Position numbers and translations under genes: made by a program
The notes under the pieces: generated by a model
What the model was told of the DNA's origin: nothing
Seen by the model: the letters and a program-made list of their open reading frames with translations, nothing else
Databases searched by the model: none
Assembly (NCBI RefSeq): GCF_011045115.1
Contig: NZ_JAAKZG010000005.1
Location: 372,001-436,000 of the forward strand
Direction of reading: 5' to 3'
Origin: Mesorhizobium zhangyense
GTDB lineage: Bacteria; Pseudomonadota; Alphaproteobacteria; Rhizobiales; Rhizobiaceae
DNA length: 64,000 nucleotides
In this document: positions 35,018-46,653 of the stretch, one piece after another
Layout: each line of letters opens with the position of its first letter
Position numbering within the stretch: position 1 is the stretch's first letter

Positions 35018-35935
35018 TTATAGCTGTCTTTGCGCGGCCTCGCGCACGGTCTTGAGCAGGATGGAAAAGGCGGCCGAGGTTGCGGTGTCGGTGCGCATGG
35101 TCAGGCCGACCGGACCTTTTGTTTCGCTGGTGTCGATAGGAAGCGTTGTGAGCACGCCGGTCTTGAGGTCGTCGGCGACGACGCCGGCGGAGATGATCCA
35201 GACGGCGTCGCTCTGGCGCACGAAGGCGCGGCCAAAGGAATCGGAAACGGTTTCGATCTCGGTCGGGATGGTGGCGACGCCATTGGTGATGAAGAAGCGC
35301 TCGACGAAGGGCCGGATGATCGAGCCGCGCGTCGGCATCAGCACCGGATAGTCGCGGAGGCGCTCGAACACGTCCGCGCCGGCACGCAGCAGCGGGTGCT
35401 TTGGCCGAACGGCGAAAACCACCTGTTCGGAATAGAGATGCTCGAAGAAGAAGCCCGTCATCTTCTCGGGCGCGGCCAGCCGTCCGACCACGAGATCGAG
35501 CTCGCCGAGGCGCAGTTGATCGAGCAGCACGGCATTCTCGCCGGTGACGATCTTGATCGTCGCGCCCGTCTTCTCCTTGAGGAACAGGCTCATGGCCTGG
35601 GGCATGATATGCGCCGAGACTGTCGGCAGCGCGCCGATGCGGATTGGCGGCCCGCCATCGGCGCCGGCATTGGAAACGGAATCGATGCCTTGCCTGAGCG
35701 CCGTGATCGCCATGCCGGCATGCTGCATGAAGATCTCGCCCGAACGCGTGATCTTGATGCCGCGCCCGTCGCGCTCGAAAACGGCAACGCCGAGCGCCTG
35801 TTCAAGCTCGCGGATGGTCTTGGTGACGGCCGGCTGGCTGACATTGAGCAGCCCCGCCGCCTTGACCACGCTTTTCTGACGAGCGACTTCAAGGAAGGTC
35901 TGCAGGTGACGAAACCTGACGCGGCTCTCGATCAT
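35018..35935 (-). CDS. pcaQ: LysR-type regulator of protocatechuate genes, PcaQ
   Basis: 305 residues: an N-terminal LysR helix-turn-helix (RHLQTFLEVARQKSVVKAAGLLNVSQPAVTK is split over about 9-39) and a periplasmic-binding-like effector domain. It is divergent from pcaDCHGB, the hallmark position of PcaQ, which in Sinorhizobium and Agrobacterium activates these genes with beta-carboxymuconate or its lactone as inducer. A candidate PcaQ box lies nine bases before its start. It differs from CatR/BenM-type regulators in the effector domain. Confidence 0.92.
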   Translation of the reverse strand: MIESRVRFRHLQTFLEVARQKSVVKAAGLLNVSQPAVTKTIRELEQALGVAVFERDGRGIKITRSGEIFMQHAGMAITALRQGIDSVSNAGADGGPPIRIGALPTVSAHIMPQAMSLFLKEKTGATIKIVTGENAVLLDQLRLGELDLVVGRLAAPEKMTGFFFEHLYSEQVVFAVRPKHPLLRAGADVFERLRDYPVLMPTRGSIIRPFVERFFITNGVATIPTEIETVSDSFGRAFVRQSDAVWIISAGVVADDLKTGVLTTLPIDTSETKGPVGLTMRTDTATSAAFSILLKTVREAAQRQL

Positions 35936-35943
35936 GGATTTTC

Positions 35944-35959
35944 ATAACCCCTGAGTTAA
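35944..35959. promoter_or_regulatory. Candidate PcaQ operator
   Basis: ATAACC-N4-AGTTAA at 35944-35959 matches the ATAACC-N4-GGTTAA dyad described for PcaQ in Sinorhizobium meliloti at 11 of 12 defined positions. It lies between pcaQ and pcaD, next to the pcaQ start, where it could both activate pcaD and repress pcaQ. Confidence 0.75.
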
Positions 35960-36030
35960 GAGAATGCCACAAAATATCATTTTACCAAACCAAACAACTA
36001 GGTCATTTTCCGAAGCGAGGAGCCAAGCCA

Positions 36031-36831
36031 TTGCAATTCATCGAAATCGGCGGCGTTACGCTGCACTACCAGCTTATCGGCGGGCCTGCGGACAAGCCGG
36101 TCATCGTGTTTGCCAATTCGCTTGGCACGGATTTCCGCATCTGGCGTGACGTGATCATCCGGCTTGCCGGCGATTTTCCGATCGTCACCTATGACAAGCG
36201 CGGCCACGGCCTGTCGGACGTGGGTGCTGCGCCCTATTCGATCGATGACCATGTCGACGATCTTGCCGGGTTGCTCGATCATCTGAAGGTCAAGAATGCC
36301 ATCATCTGCGGCCTCTCGGTGGGCGGGCTGATCGCGCAAGGGCTTTACGCGAGACGTCCCGATCTGGTGCGCGCGCTGGCGCTTTGCGATACGGCGCACA
36401 AGATCGGCACTGCCGATAGTTGGAACACCCGCATTGCGACGGTCGAGAGCAAGGGCATCGAGGTTCTGGTCGAACCGGTGATGAAGCTCTGGTTCACGCC
36501 GGCCTTCCACAAGGACCGCAAGGACGAGCTGACCGGCTACAGCAACATGCTGATGCGCCAGCCCGTGGCCGGCTACACTGGAACCTGCGCCGCACTGCGC
36601 GACGCCGATTATACGCAAGCCGCGAAGGCAATCGCCGTGCCGACGCTCTGCGTCGTCGGCGACCAGGATGGGTCGACGCCGCCCGACCTCGTGCGCTCGA
36701 TGGCCGATCTCATTCCAGGCAGCCGTTTCGAGATTATCGCCGGTGCCGGCCACATCCCTTGCGTCGAGCAGCCGGAAGCGCTGGTCGATCTCATTCGCGG
36801 CTTCATCGCCGATCTTTCATCCGGAGAATAA
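36031..36831 (+). CDS. pcaD: 3-oxoadipate enol-lactonase
   Basis: 266 residues of alpha/beta-hydrolase fold. It opens beta-ketoadipate enol-lactone to beta-ketoadipate. The nucleophile elbow GLSVGG near residue 95 holds the catalytic Ser, with Asp near 213 (GDQDGSTPP) and the His near 240 (GAGHIPCVE). The start is a TTG at 36031, supported by GAGGAG eight bases upstream; no ATG fits. It is first of the pcaDCHGB-pobA run, four bases before pcaC. Confidence 0.95.
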   Translation: MQFIEIGGVTLHYQLIGGPADKPVIVFANSLGTDFRIWRDVIIRLAGDFPIVTYDKRGHGLSDVGAAPYSIDDHVDDLAGLLDHLKVKNAIICGLSVGGLIAQGLYARRPDLVRALALCDTAHKIGTADSWNTRIATVESKGIEVLVEPVMKLWFTPAFHKDRKDELTGYSNMLMRQPVAGYTGTCAALRDADYTQAAKAIAVPTLCVVGDQDGSTPPDLVRSMADLIPGSRFEIIAGAGHIPCVEQPEALVDLIRGFIADLSSGE

Positions 36832-36835
36832 AACC

Positions 36836-37246
36836 ATGCATCAACCGGCTCAGGACTCGGCGAGGTATCGCGAAGGGCTGGCCGTCAGGAGGTCCGTGCT
36901 CGGCGATGCCCATGTCGATCGCGCCTCGAAGGCCTCCACCGAATTCGACCAGCCATTCCAGCAGTTGATAACGGAAGCGGCCTGGGGCACCGTCTGGGCA
37001 CGGCCGGGCTGGAGCAAGCGCGAGCGCTCGATGGTGACGCTGGCACTGCTGGCAGCCCTCGGCCACGGCGAGGAGGTTGCCATGCATGTGCGCGCCACAG
37101 CCAACACGGGCGCCACGCGCGAGGACATCTGCGAAGCCTTTTTGCATGTCGCGATCTATGCCGGCGTGCCGGCGGCAAACCGCGCCATCAAGATCGCCAA
37201 GGAAGTGTTTGCCGAAATGGATGCGCAGGGCGATAACGCAAAATGA
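36836..37246 (+). CDS. pcaC: 4-carboxymuconolactone decarboxylase
   Basis: 136 residues of the AhpD-like all-helical fold. It decarboxylates gamma-carboxymuconolactone to the enol-lactone used by PcaD. Recognised by [13 protein letters not shown] near 19-31 and [22 protein letters not shown] near 75-96. It begins four bases after pcaD and overlaps pcaH by four. It is a stand-alone PcaC, not the PcaL fusion seen in some bacteria. Confidence 0.95.
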   Translation: MHQPAQDSARYREGLAVRRSVLGDAHVDRASKASTEFDQPFQQLITEAAWGTVWARPGWSKRERSMVTLALLAALGHGEEVAMHVRATANTGATREDICEAFLHVAIYAGVPAANRAIKIAKEVFAEMDAQGDNAK

Positions 37247-37998
37247 CTGCCGATCCCCTTTCGAACCGCAAGCCGGAAACCGGCGCCTTCTTCCAGCGCG
37301 ACCGCACCTGGCATCCGGCGGCTTTCACACCGGGCTACAAGACCTCGGTGCTGCGCTCGCCGCAAAAGGCGCTGCTGTCGCTCGACAACACGCTGTCGGA
37401 AATCACCGGGCCGGTCTTCGGCCATGACATTCTGGGCGAGCTCGACAACGACCTGATCCACAATTTCGCCAAGCCCGGCGAAAGCGCCATCGGCCCGCGC
37501 ATCGTCGTCTATGGCCGCGTGCTCGACGAGCGCGGCAAGGGCGTACCAGGCGCGCTGCTGGAGTTCTGGCAGGCCAATGCCGGAGGCCGCTATCGCCACA
37601 AGAAGGAAGGCTATGTCGCCGCCCTCGATCCGAATTTCGGCGGCTGCGGCCGCACCATCACCGACGAGGATGGCGGATATGCTTTCCGCACCATCCAGCC
37701 CGGCCCTTATCCCTGGCCGAACGGCCCGAATGACTGGCGCCCGGCCCATATCCATTTCTCGGTCTTCGGCCACGGCTTTGCGCAGCGGCTGATCACGCAG
37801 ATGTATTTCGAGGGCGACCCGATGATCTGGCAGTGCCCGATCGTCAAGACTATTCCCGACAGGGTGGCCGTGGAAGGGCTGATCGCGGCGCTCGACATGC
37901 AGGCGACGATCCCGATGGACGCGCGCGCCTACAAGTTCGATATCGTGCTGCGCGGTCGGCGCTCGTCGCTGTTCGAAAATCGGCTGGAGGGCAATTGA
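37243..37998 (+). CDS. pcaH: Protocatechuate 3,4-dioxygenase beta subunit
   Basis: 251 residues. It is the iron-bearing subunit of the intradiol dioxygenase that opens protocatechuate between the hydroxyls. The Fe(III) ligands are in place: Tyr in [10 protein letters not shown] near 119, Tyr in QPGPYPWP near 156, and the two His in [12 protein letters not shown] near 170. Length is typical. It overlaps pcaC by four bases and pcaG by one, as expected for subunits made in equal amounts. Confidence 0.97.
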   Translation: MTADPLSNRKPETGAFFQRDRTWHPAAFTPGYKTSVLRSPQKALLSLDNTLSEITGPVFGHDILGELDNDLIHNFAKPGESAIGPRIVVYGRVLDERGKGVPGALLEFWQANAGGRYRHKKEGYVAALDPNFGGCGRTITDEDGGYAFRTIQPGPYPWPNGPNDWRPAHIHFSVFGHGFAQRLITQMYFEGDPMIWQCPIVKTIPDRVAVEGLIAALDMQATIPMDARAYKFDIVLRGRRSSLFENRLEGN

Positions 37999-38615
37999 TG
38001 GCGCAGTCACTGGATCGCCTCAGGGAAAGCGCCTCGCAGACAGCCGGGCCTTACGTCCATATAGGCCTGACGCCTAACTTTTGTGGCATTGGCGGGGTCT
38101 ACGAGAACGATCTTGGCGCCGGCATGGTCAACGACAAGACCAAAGGCGAGCGCATCAGCGTGCGCATGCGGGTGCTCGACGGCACCGGCACGCCGCTGAA
38201 GGATGCGCTTGTCGAGATCTGGCAGGCAGACACCGACGGGCTCTACAATTCGCCGTCGGAAATGCGCGGCGCGGCAGATCCGAATTTCGTCGGCTGGGGC
38301 CGCAAGGCAACTGACATGGACACGGGCGAGTGCATGTTCGAGACGGTCAAGCCGGGCTGGGTACCGTTCAAGGACGGCCGGCTGATGGCGCCGCACATCA
38401 CGGTGTGGATCGTGGCGCGCGGCATCAATATCGGGCTGCATACCCGCATGTATTTTCCCGAGGAGGAAAAGGCCAATGCGGAAGACCCGGTGCTGGCCCG
38501 CATCGAGCATCGCGTGCGCGTGCCGACGCTGATTGCCGAGCGGCAGGGCGACGGCTCCTACATCTTCGACATCCATCTCCAGGGGGAGAAGGAAACGGTC
38601 TTCTTCGATATCTGA
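37998..38615 (+). CDS. pcaG: Protocatechuate 3,4-dioxygenase alpha subunit
   Basis: 205 residues, homologous to PcaH but lacking the iron ligands, as in known alpha subunits; it shapes the substrate pocket. Seen: SASQTAGPYVHIGLTP near 10-25, LVEIWQADTDG near 70, and PHITVWIVARGINIGLHTRMYF split near 136-157. The ATG at 37998 overlaps the pcaH stop by one base. pcaB follows three bases later. Confidence 0.96.
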   Translation: MAQSLDRLRESASQTAGPYVHIGLTPNFCGIGGVYENDLGAGMVNDKTKGERISVRMRVLDGTGTPLKDALVEIWQADTDGLYNSPSEMRGAADPNFVGWGRKATDMDTGECMFETVKPGWVPFKDGRLMAPHITVWIVARGINIGLHTRMYFPEEEKANAEDPVLARIEHRVRVPTLIAERQGDGSYIFDIHLQGEKETVFFDI

Positions 38616-38618
38616 ATC

Positions 38619-40872
<2,254 letters not shown>

Positions 40873-41022
40873 AAGCCGTCGATGACGTCGGGACATATAT
40901 CCCGGTGATTATGCATTGCTTGTTTCTTTTCATTTTACATTACCGTTTCGAGCATGACAGTTGCGATGGTGGGTTTGGTGTGGCTCGTTGGGAGGAGCCG
41001 CTGTGATCTGGTGGAGGAAAAT

Positions 41023-42195
41023 ATGAAAAAGCTTCTCTTGGCCGCGACTGCGGCACTCGCGCTATGCGGCTCGGCCTATGCCGATACGATCAAGGTCGGC
41101 GTCGTCGGCCCGTTCTCCGGGCCGTTCGCCATCCAGGGCAAGAATTTCAAGGCGGGCATTGATGCCTGGATGGCGCTGAACGGCAGCAAGGTCGGTGACG
41201 ACGACATCGAGATCGTCTATCGTGACGTGCCGCAGGCCGATCCGGCGCAGTCCAAGGCGCTGGCGCAGGAACTGGTGGTGAAGGAAGGCGTGCAGTATCT
41301 CGCCGGCTTCTACTTCACGCCGGACGCCATGGCGGTGACGCCGCTGCTGGAGCAGGCCAATGTGCCGCTGGTGGTGATGAATGCCGCGACATCGGCCATC
41401 GTCACCAAGAGCCCGCTGGTGGTGCGCACGTCGTTCACCACCTGGCAGACCTCCGTGCCGATGGCCAAGGTCGCCAAGGAGCGCGGCGTCAAGAAGGTCA
41501 TCACCGTGGTCAGTGACTACGGCCCGGGTGTCGATTCGGAGAACGCCTTCGTCACGACGTTCAAGGCCGAGGGCGGCGAGATCGCCGAGTCGGTACGCAT
41601 GCCGCTGTCGACCAACGATTTCAGCCCGATAATGCAACGCGTGAAGGACTCCGGCGCGGACGCCGTCTTCGCCTTCCTGCCGTCCGGCCCGACGACGCTC
41701 GGCTTCGTCAAGGCCTACAACGACAACGGTCTGAAGAATGCCGGCATAACCCTGCTTGCACCGGGCGACCTGACGCAGGAATCCGACCTGCCAGCACTTG
41801 GCGCTTCCGCCGAAGGCATGCTGACGACCTTCCACTATGCGATCTCGCATGACTCAGCCGAGAACAAGAAGTTTGTGGAAGCAGCCCACAAGGCCATCGG
41901 CAACCCGGCGGAACTGTCGTTCCCCTCGGTCGGCGCCTATGACGGCATGCATGTCATCTACAAGATGATCGAGGCGACCGGCGGCAAGCAGGATGCGCAG
42001 AAGGCTGTCGATGCGGTGAAGGGGATGGCGTGGGAAAGCCCGCGCGGCCCGGTCTCTATCGACGCCGAAAGCCGCCACATGACGCAGAACATCTATCTGC
42101 GCGAGGTGACCAAGGCCGAGGACGGCACCTACTACAACAAGGAAATCGCGACTTTCGAGAAGCAGCCTGATCCGGGTCTGGCTGCTGTAAAATAA
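41023..42195 (+). CDS. ABC transporter substrate-binding protein, branched-chain amino acid type
   Basis: 390 residues. A signal peptide (about 1-20, ending GSAYA) precedes a type I periplasmic-binding fold of the Leu/Ile/Val family: IKVGVVGPFSGPFAIQG near 23-39. The gene heads a five-gene importer inside the pca cluster. S. meliloti has a PcaQ-controlled importer of this type for protocatechuate, so the ligand is probably protocatechuate or 4-hydroxybenzoate. GTGGAGGAAA precedes the ATG. A small hairpin with cggga/tcccg arms at 40889-40904 lies in its 150-base upstream region. Confidence 0.9.
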   Translation: MKKLLLAATAALALCGSAYADTIKVGVVGPFSGPFAIQGKNFKAGIDAWMALNGSKVGDDDIEIVYRDVPQADPAQSKALAQELVVKEGVQYLAGFYFTPDAMAVTPLLEQANVPLVVMNAATSAIVTKSPLVVRTSFTTWQTSVPMAKVAKERGVKKVITVVSDYGPGVDSENAFVTTFKAEGGEIAESVRMPLSTNDFSPIMQRVKDSGADAVFAFLPSGPTTLGFVKAYNDNGLKNAGITLLAPGDLTQESDLPALGASAEGMLTTFHYAISHDSAENKKFVEAAHKAIGNPAELSFPSVGAYDGMHVIYKMIEATGGKQDAQKAVDAVKGMAWESPRGPVSIDAESRHMTQNIYLREVTKAEDGTYYNKEIATFEKQPDPGLAAVK

Positions 42196-42259
42196 GCCGC
42201 GTTCCAGGGCAGACCGCCCGGTAGCCGAGCAGGCTTCCGGGCGATTGTTGGATCAAGCG

Positions 42260-43123
42260 ATGCAGACTGTTTTAAGTGTTGGGGTGGACGCGCTTGCCTA
42301 CGGCATGGTGCTGTTCGTCATCTCGATCGGGCTGTCGGTGACCATGGGCCTGATGCGCGTGGTCAATCTCGCCCATGGCGCATTCGCCATGATCGGCGGC
42401 TACATCGCCTCCTATGCGGCGCGCGACCTCGGCCTCGGCTACGGTCTTGCCATCCTGATCGCGGTTGCCGGCACGATCCTTATCGCCATTCCCATCGAGC
42501 GGTTTTTATACCGCCGCATCTATGGCGCGCCGGAACTGACGCAGGTGCTGATGACCATCGGCATCACCTTCTGTGTTATCGGCATCGCCAATTATGTTTT
42601 CGGCCCGACGCTGAAGACCATTCCGCTGCCGGAAACCCTGCGCGGGCCGGTCGATCTCGGCTTCCGTTCGATTGCCGCGCACAAGCTGTTCGCCATCGCC
42701 TGCGGCGTCGTGGTTGCCGGCGCGCTCTGGTACCTCATCGAAAGGACGTCCTTTGGCGTGAAGCTTCGCGCATCGGTCGACAATGCTGCGATGGCCGCAT
42801 CGCTCGGCGTGCGCACCAAGATCGTCTATGCCGTCAGCTTCGCGGTCGCCGTCGGGCTTGCTGCCTTCGGCGGCATCGTCGGGGCGGAACTGCTGCCGAT
42901 CGAGCCTTACTACGCGCTGCGCTACATGGTGACGTTCCTGGTCGTCGTCTCGGTCGGCGGGGCCGGGTCCATTCCCGGCGCGCTGCTCGCCTGCCTCGTG
43001 CTCGGCGCCATCGACACGACGGGGCGCTATCTCGTCCCCGAATATGGCGAGTTCTTCTTCTATCTTGCCGTGATCGCAATCGTCTGCGTCTTCCCGCGCG
43101 GCCTTCTGGGCAGGAACAAATAG
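42260..43123 (+). CDS. ABC transporter permease, LivH type
   Basis: 287 residues, about eight membrane helices, with the LivH/AzlC-type signature GLSVTMGLMRVVNLAHGAF near 25-43. It forms the membrane channel with the LivM-type subunit. A TTG at 42245 would add five residues; ATG 42260 is preferred. The next gene begins immediately after its stop codon. The importer probably brings in an aromatic acid, on context alone. Confidence 0.9.
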   Translation: MQTVLSVGVDALAYGMVLFVISIGLSVTMGLMRVVNLAHGAFAMIGGYIASYAARDLGLGYGLAILIAVAGTILIAIPIERFLYRRIYGAPELTQVLMTIGITFCVIGIANYVFGPTLKTIPLPETLRGPVDLGFRSIAAHKLFAIACGVVVAGALWYLIERTSFGVKLRASVDNAAMAASLGVRTKIVYAVSFAVAVGLAAFGGIVGAELLPIEPYYALRYMVTFLVVVSVGGAGSIPGALLACLVLGAIDTTGRYLVPEYGEFFFYLAVIAIVCVFPRGLLGRNK

Positions 43124-44128
43124 ATGGCCGCGATTGAGACATCGGCGGCTGCCAAGCCTGAAACGGCGCGCCCGAATTGGCTGCTGCGCGATCTGACCGG
43201 CCTTGCCATCATCCTCATCGTTGCTGTCATTGGCTACTTCCTGTTCCCCAACAACCTGGCGCTGCTGACGCGCATTCTCGGCATCGCGCTGCTGGTGCTG
43301 TCGCTCGATCTTGTCACCGGCTATTGCGGCGTGGCGACGCTCGGCCATGCAGCGCTGTTCGGTGCGGGCGCTTATGCGTCGGGCATTGCCGCTGTTCACT
43401 TCGGCATCACCGATCCGATCGCCATGGTCGGAGTGGGCGCTATCGGCGGGGCGGTTGCGGGCCTGCTCTCGGGTATCGTCATCCTGCGTGGGCATGGGCT
43501 GGCGCAGCTGGTGCTTTCCATCGCGGTGATCCACCTATTCCACGAAGCGGCGAACAAGGCATCGAGCTACACCGGCGGCAGCGACGGCCTTGCCGGCATT
43601 TCGCCCGATCCGGTGTTCGGCCTGTTCGGCTTCGACCTCTGGGGCCGCACGGCTTACGGCTTCGGCGTGGCGCTGCTGGTCATCGTCTTCATCCTGCTGC
43701 GCTTTCTGGTGCGTTCGCCCTTCGGCATGCTGTGCCGCGGCATTAGGGAAGACCCGATCCGCGTGAGCGCCATGGGCGCTTCGGTGCAGGGCACGCTGAT
43801 CAAGATGTATGTCATCTCCGGTGCTGTCGCCGGTGTCGGCGGCGCGCTCAACGCCATCTCCACGCAGGTCGTCGGGCTGGACAGTCTGAGCTTCACCACC
43901 TCGGCCGAGGCGCTGGTCATGCTGGTGCTGGGCGGCACCGGCTCGCTCTATGGCGCGCTGATCGGCACGGTCACCTTCATGTGGTTCGAAGACGTCGTCT
44001 CGGCGGCAAATCCATTCCACTGGCTGACCATCGTCGGCGCGCTGTTGATCGCCGTAGTGCTGTTTGCGCCGAAGGGCCTTTACGGCACGGCGGCATCGCT
44101 TCTCGATCGCTACAGGGGGCGTTCATGA
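43124..44128 (+). CDS. ABC transporter permease, LivM type
   Basis: 334 residues with about nine or ten helices; LSLDLVTGYCGVATLGHAALFG near 60-81 is the LivM counterpart of the LivH motif, here quoted in parts, and GLNxISTQ-like coupling sequences follow near 240. It pairs with the LivH-type subunit. Its ATG directly follows the preceding TAG, and its stop overlaps the ATP-binding gene start by four bases, so the whole transporter is tightly coupled. Confidence 0.9.
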   Translation: MAAIETSAAAKPETARPNWLLRDLTGLAIILIVAVIGYFLFPNNLALLTRILGIALLVLSLDLVTGYCGVATLGHAALFGAGAYASGIAAVHFGITDPIAMVGVGAIGGAVAGLLSGIVILRGHGLAQLVLSIAVIHLFHEAANKASSYTGGSDGLAGISPDPVFGLFGFDLWGRTAYGFGVALLVIVFILLRFLVRSPFGMLCRGIREDPIRVSAMGASVQGTLIKMYVISGAVAGVGGALNAISTQVVGLDSLSFTTSAEALVMLVLGGTGSLYGALIGTVTFMWFEDVVSAANPFHWLTIVGALLIAVVLFAPKGLYGTAASLLDRYRGRS

Positions 44129-44889
44129 GCGCGGTCTTTCAGGTCGAGAAGCTCCAAAAATCCTTCGGCGGGCTTGCGGTTACGCAGGACGTGTCGATCA
44201 CCATGCAGCCGGGCGATCGCGTTGCGCTGATCGGCCCGAACGGTGCCGGCAAGACCACCTTCGTCAATCTGGTGACGGGGCATCTGAAGCCGGACGCCGG
44301 CAAGGTGATGCTCGGCGGCGAGGACGTCACCGCGCAGGGCCCGACGCGCCGCGTGCGGCAGGGCCTGGTGCGATCCTTCCAGGTGACGCGGCTGTTCTCC
44401 GAGATGACGCCGGAGGAGCACATTGCCATTGCGATCCTGCAGCGCACCGGGCGCTCGGGCCGCGTCTTCGGCAATTTCCACGCCATGCCTGACGTGATGA
44501 AGGAAACCGATGCGCTGCTCGCCACGCTCGGCCTCGACCATATCGCCACGCGCAAGGTCAGCGAGATCGCCTATGGCCAGCAGCGCCTGCTGGAAATCGC
44601 GCTGGCGCTGGCGCTGAAGCCGAAAGTGCTGCTGCTCGACGAGCCGGCGGCAGGCGTGCCGCAGAGCGATACGCCGCGCATCGAGGCGGCCCTTGCCGGG
44701 CTGCCGCCCGACCTTGCCGTGCTGATGATCGAGCACGACATGGACCTCGTTTTCCGCTTCGCCAAGCGCGTCATCGTGCTTGCGGCCGGTGCCATCATCT
44801 TCGACGGTTCGCCGCAGGATGTGACCAGTGATGCGCGCGTGCGCGAGGCCTATCTCGGAAACTATGCCAATGCCAGCCCAGCTGCTTGA
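44125..44889 (+). CDS. ABC transporter ATP-binding protein, LivG type
   Basis: 254 residues. Walker A GPNGAGKTT near 37-45, the modified signature AYGQQRLLEIA near 150, Walker B VLLLDEPAAG near 170, and H-loop MIEHDMD near 205 are all present. It hydrolyses ATP together with the LivF-type subunit to drive import. The start overlaps the permease stop (ATGA), and its last 20 bases overlap the next gene. Confidence 0.92.
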   Translation: MSAVFQVEKLQKSFGGLAVTQDVSITMQPGDRVALIGPNGAGKTTFVNLVTGHLKPDAGKVMLGGEDVTAQGPTRRVRQGLVRSFQVTRLFSEMTPEEHIAIAILQRTGRSGRVFGNFHAMPDVMKETDALLATLGLDHIATRKVSEIAYGQQRLLEIALALALKPKVLLLDEPAAGVPQSDTPRIEAALAGLPPDLAVLMIEHDMDLVFRFAKRVIVLAAGAIIFDGSPQDVTSDARVREAYLGNYANASPAA

Positions 44890-45586
44890 AGTCACCGATC
44901 TCAGCGCCGGCTACGGGCCGACGCGCGTGCTGGAGGGCGTCAGCTTTTCCGTGCCGGCCGGCTCGCGCCTTGCCGTGCTCGGCCGCAACGGCATGGGCAA
45001 GACGACGTTGCTTGCCACCATCGCCGGCCAGACCAAGCGCTATGGCGGCGCGATCCGCATGGGGGATACCGAACTGACGAACCTCGAAAGCTCATCGCGC
45101 GCCAGAAGCGGCCTCGGCTATGTGCCGCAGGCGCGCTGTGTCTTCCCGTCGCTGACGGTCGAGGAAAATCTGTTCGTCGGCTTGAAGGACCGCGACCGCT
45201 CGGCGATTTCGGAAGCCTATGAGATGTTCCCACGCCTGGCCGAGCGCCGGAAAAATCTCGGCTCGCAGCTTTCCGGCGGCGAGCAGCAGATGCTGACCAC
45301 CGCGCGCAGCATTCTCGGCAAGCCGACGGTGCTGCTGCTGGACGAGCCGCTGGAAGGGCTGGCGCCGGTCATTTGCGAGGAGCTGATGGCGGCGTTCTCG
45401 AAGCTCGCTTCGGGTGGTGAGATGACGGTGGTTCTGGTCGAGCAGCGCATTCAAAGCGCGCTGGATTTCGCCGACCGCGCGATCATTCTGGAGCGCGGGC
45501 GCGTGGCTTGGTCGGGAACGCCGGCGGAGCTGGCGGCGCAGCCGGAGGTGGTGGAGAGGTTGCTGGGGATTGGTGGGCTGCATTGA
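44870..45586 (+). CDS. ABC transporter ATP-binding protein, LivF type
   Basis: 238 residues. Walker A GRNGMGKTT near 36-44, signature LSGGEQQMLTTAR near 135, Walker B VLLLDEPLEG near 156. A second ATG six bases earlier (44864) would give MPMPAQ; 44870 is preferred for its spacing to GGAA. Fifth and last gene of the importer; an intergenic repeat and the convergent pcaR gene follow. Confidence 0.92.
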   Translation: MPAQLLEVTDLSAGYGPTRVLEGVSFSVPAGSRLAVLGRNGMGKTTLLATIAGQTKRYGGAIRMGDTELTNLESSSRARSGLGYVPQARCVFPSLTVEENLFVGLKDRDRSAISEAYEMFPRLAERRKNLGSQLSGGEQQMLTTARSILGKPTVLLLDEPLEGLAPVICEELMAAFSKLASGGEMTVVLVEQRIQSALDFADRAIILERGRVAWSGTPAELAAQPEVVERLLGIGGLH

Positions 45587-45636
45587 GGGGGCAAAAAGCG
45601 TTGTTCATCGAGATAACGGTGAGGTGTAGACGCAGC

Positions 45637-45778
45637 AGACCCCCCTCTCCCCCGCTTTGCGGGGGAGAGGAACCGGCACCCGCCGAGGTCGCGGCATGGC
45701 AGGACTTGGGTTCCTCGCCCCATGAAATGGGGAGAGGTGGCTCGGCGAAGCCGAGACGGAGAGGGGTCCTTCTGCAGC
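45637..45778. repeat. Quasi-palindromic intergenic repeat, copy 1
   Basis: A mosaic of inverted arms. cctctcccccgc/gcgggggagagg lies at about 45644-45670, and a second half ends with ggggagaggtggctcggcg and gacggagagggg near 45729-45767. It shares all blocks with the element at 49417-49580, but the middle 48 or so bases are in the opposite orientation and the left outer arm is missing. Such gagagg-rich elements are, from memory, abundant between genes in Mesorhizobium. Confidence 0.75.
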
Positions 45779-45794
45779 CCAAACCTATCCGCAA

Positions 45795-46562
45795 CTACAC
45801 GAAAAAATCCTCAATCCGCGCCGCCGTTTCCTGCAACAGCGGCAGGAACTTCCGCTCCATCTCCGCAACTGGATAACGCGCCGACTGTGTCGAGACGTTG
45901 ATTGCCGCGACGATGGCGCCGGAGCGGTCGCGCAATGGCACCGCGACCGAGCGCAGGCCGATTTCCAGTTCCTCGTCGACGACGGCGTAACCGTCCTGCT
46001 TCACCCGGGCGATGATCGCTGCGAGTTGCTTTTTGTCGGTGACGGTGTTTTCCGTCTTGGGCGTGAGTTTCGCCTTGTTGAGAAAGGCATCCAGTTCTTC
46101 CTGCTTCAGGCCGGACAGAAGAACGCGGCCCATGCTTGTGCAATAGGCCGGCAGGTGCGCGCCGACGTGAAGCTCGAGGCTGACGATGCGCGGCCCCTGC
46201 ACGCGGGCGACATAGACGACGTCCTCGCCGGATAGAATTGTCGCCGAGCAGGATTCCTGTAACTCCACTGCCGTCTGCCGCATGAAGGGCTCGGCGAATC
46301 CACACAGCGACGTGCCCTGCAGCCATGTGCGCGCAACCGAAAGCAGGCGCGGCGAAAGCGCGAACTGCCGGCCGGTCTGGGTGGCGTAGCCGGTTGCCGT
46401 CAGCGTCAGCAGAAAGCGCCTTGCCCCGGCGCGGGTCAGCCCGGCTTTCTCGGCCATCTCCGTCAGAGTCAGCCCGGCCGGGTATGCGGCAAGAATCTCC
46501 ATCACGCCGAGGCCGCGTTCCAGCGAGCCGACGTGATCGCGGGCGGTCTCTTCATCGCGCAT
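45795..46562 (-). CDS. pcaR: IclR-family regulator of pcaIJF, PcaR
   Basis: 255 residues: an N-terminal winged helix (SLERGLGVMEILAAYPAGLTLTEMAEK in about 13-39) and the IclR effector domain, with YCTSMGRVLLSGL near 140 and GYAVVDEELEIGLRSVAVP near 190. It is divergent from pcaIJF, the rhizobial and pseudomonad position of PcaR, which responds to beta-ketoadipate. The start at 46562 is chosen over 46616 because GGAG lies nine bases upstream. A palindromic candidate operator is in the intergenic region. Confidence 0.9.
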   Translation of the reverse strand: MRDEETARDHVGSLERGLGVMEILAAYPAGLTLTEMAEKAGLTRAGARRFLLTLTATGYATQTGRQFALSPRLLSVARTWLQGTSLCGFAEPFMRQTAVELQESCSATILSGEDVVYVARVQGPRIVSLELHVGAHLPAYCTSMGRVLLSGLKQEELDAFLNKAKLTPKTENTVTDKKQLAAIIARVKQDGYAVVDEELEIGLRSVAVPLRDRSGAIVAAINVSTQSARYPVAEMERKFLPLLQETAARIEDFFV

Positions 46563-46653
46563 TGGTGTGGCTCCAAAACCGGCGTTTCCGATCAGGGATT
46601 CGCATTGACTTTTCATCGGATGTCATTCACAAAGTATCGCATACAAAACAAAT

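Noticed and set aside
40873-41022. Second PcaQ box before the ABC importer
   Set aside because: The best candidate (ATTACC near 40942) has only one half-site; the other half does not match.
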